In this document: piece by piece, positions 40,216 to 40,354 of the stretch
Layout: each line of letters begins with the position of its first letter
Position numbering within the stretch: position 1 is the first letter of the stretch
NCBI GenBank assembly: GCA_947166155.1
Contig: CAMVDC010000008.1
Location: 1-40,354, forward strand
Direction: 5' to 3'
Length of the DNA: 40,354 nt
Source: an uncultured Prevotellaceae bacterium
Lineage (GTDB): Bacteria > Bacteroidota > Bacteroidia > Bacteroidales > Bacteroidaceae
Program-made: the position numbers and the translations under genes
The notes under the pieces: model-generated
The model's input: only the letters and a program-made list of their open reading frames with translations
What the model was told of the DNA's origin: nothing
Database searches by the model: none

Positions 40216-40350
40216 CTTCCGGATGGACTCTCCCACCTGAAAGGGGGAGTACCCGCAGGGGGAGGGGGTCTTCTCCCCGGATGGTGACATTCTTCCCTTT
40301 AACCTCTCCCCCGCCTCCCCGAAGGGGAGGAGCCTTTTCCATCCGGATGG
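40216..40350. repeat. C-rich palindromic repeat element, second copy
   Basis: Terminal inverted words CCGGATGGA (40219-40227) and TCCATCCGG (40339-40347) bracket several small hairpins, including CCTCCCC-GAA-GGGGAGG (40314-40330) and CTCCCACCTGAAAGGGGGAG. It shares TCCATCCGG, CTCCCC and CCCTTTAAC words with the element at 23288-23392. It lies upstream of the nitrilase gene and continues to the window edge. Confidence 0.8.
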
Positions 40351-40354
40351 TATC

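Noticed and set aside
1..40354. tRNA, rRNA, riboswitch or insertion sequence
   Set aside because: No cloverleaf, conserved rRNA segments, transposase motif or riboswitch core could be recognised by reading both strands; a covariance-model search would be decisive.

Overview
The window looks like a chromosome segment of a Bacteroidales bacterium, most likely Prevotellaceae-like. The reasons are Bacteroidetes promoters (-7 TAnnTTTG with an upstream TTG), many lipoproteins, a Bacteroidetes-type IspG, a Fur/PurA/AroA run, and two type IX secretion (T9SS) regulatory genes (SprE/PorW and PorX). No plasmid, phage, IS, CRISPR or tRNA/rRNA signature was seen. All species-level statements are inference.

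Layout. (1) 1-8819, minus strand: GH127/GH146 beta-L-arabinofuranosidase, then trxA, a small conserved gene, a YugP-like zinc peptidase, rpoN, a PAP2-like membrane protein, purE, ispG and the start of an ABC exporter. Several of these genes overlap or nearly touch. (2) 8820-9398: divergent intergenic region with a 22-bp tandem array. (3) 9399-21368, plus strand: GH2 beta-glucuronidase-like enzyme, an unknown exported protein, the sprE/porW-like TPR lipoprotein, porX, tsaE and dnaE. (4) 21369-21707: convergent region made of repeats. (5) 21708-34773, minus strand, in transcription order: mdh, a fasciclin-type lipoprotein, dipeptidyl peptidase III, an AlkD-like protein, fur, purA, aroA, a CCxxHxxC membrane-anchored protein, an aldo-keto reductase, a zinc-ribbon-like lipoprotein and a Wzx-like flippase. 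(6) 34774-35210: divergent region with a second copy of the GAGTGCGCACTC palindrome array. (7) 35211-37040, plus strand: aminopeptidase P, followed by a tandem repeat. (8) 37228-40194, minus strand: HhH/beta-barrel outer-membrane protein and an omega-amidase-type nitrilase, then a C-rich palindromic repeat at the window end.

How genes work together. GH127 and GH2 are back to back and could remove arabinofuranosyl and glucuronosyl residues from plant or host glycans. The GH127 enzyme ends in a short T9SS-tail-like segment, and the window also carries two T9SS control components, SprE/PorW and PorX. Most other genes are housekeeping: isoprenoid, purine and shikimate synthesis, DNA replication, tRNA t6A modification, peptide turnover and malate oxidation.

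The most unusual signal is in the non-coding DNA. At least five genes (sprE, porX, dnaE, pepP and the fasciclin lipoprotein) are followed at or within about 15-20 bases of the stop codon by short tandem repeats (18, 27, 30, 47-48 and 31 bp units). In dnaE and porX the repeat unit includes the stop codon itself. A 27-bp in-frame repeat lies inside aroA. In addition, two copies of a 22-bp-period palindromic array with a shared tail occur 13.4 kb apart, and a different 22-bp-period array separates the two glycosidases. No complete novel defence or mobile system was recognised.
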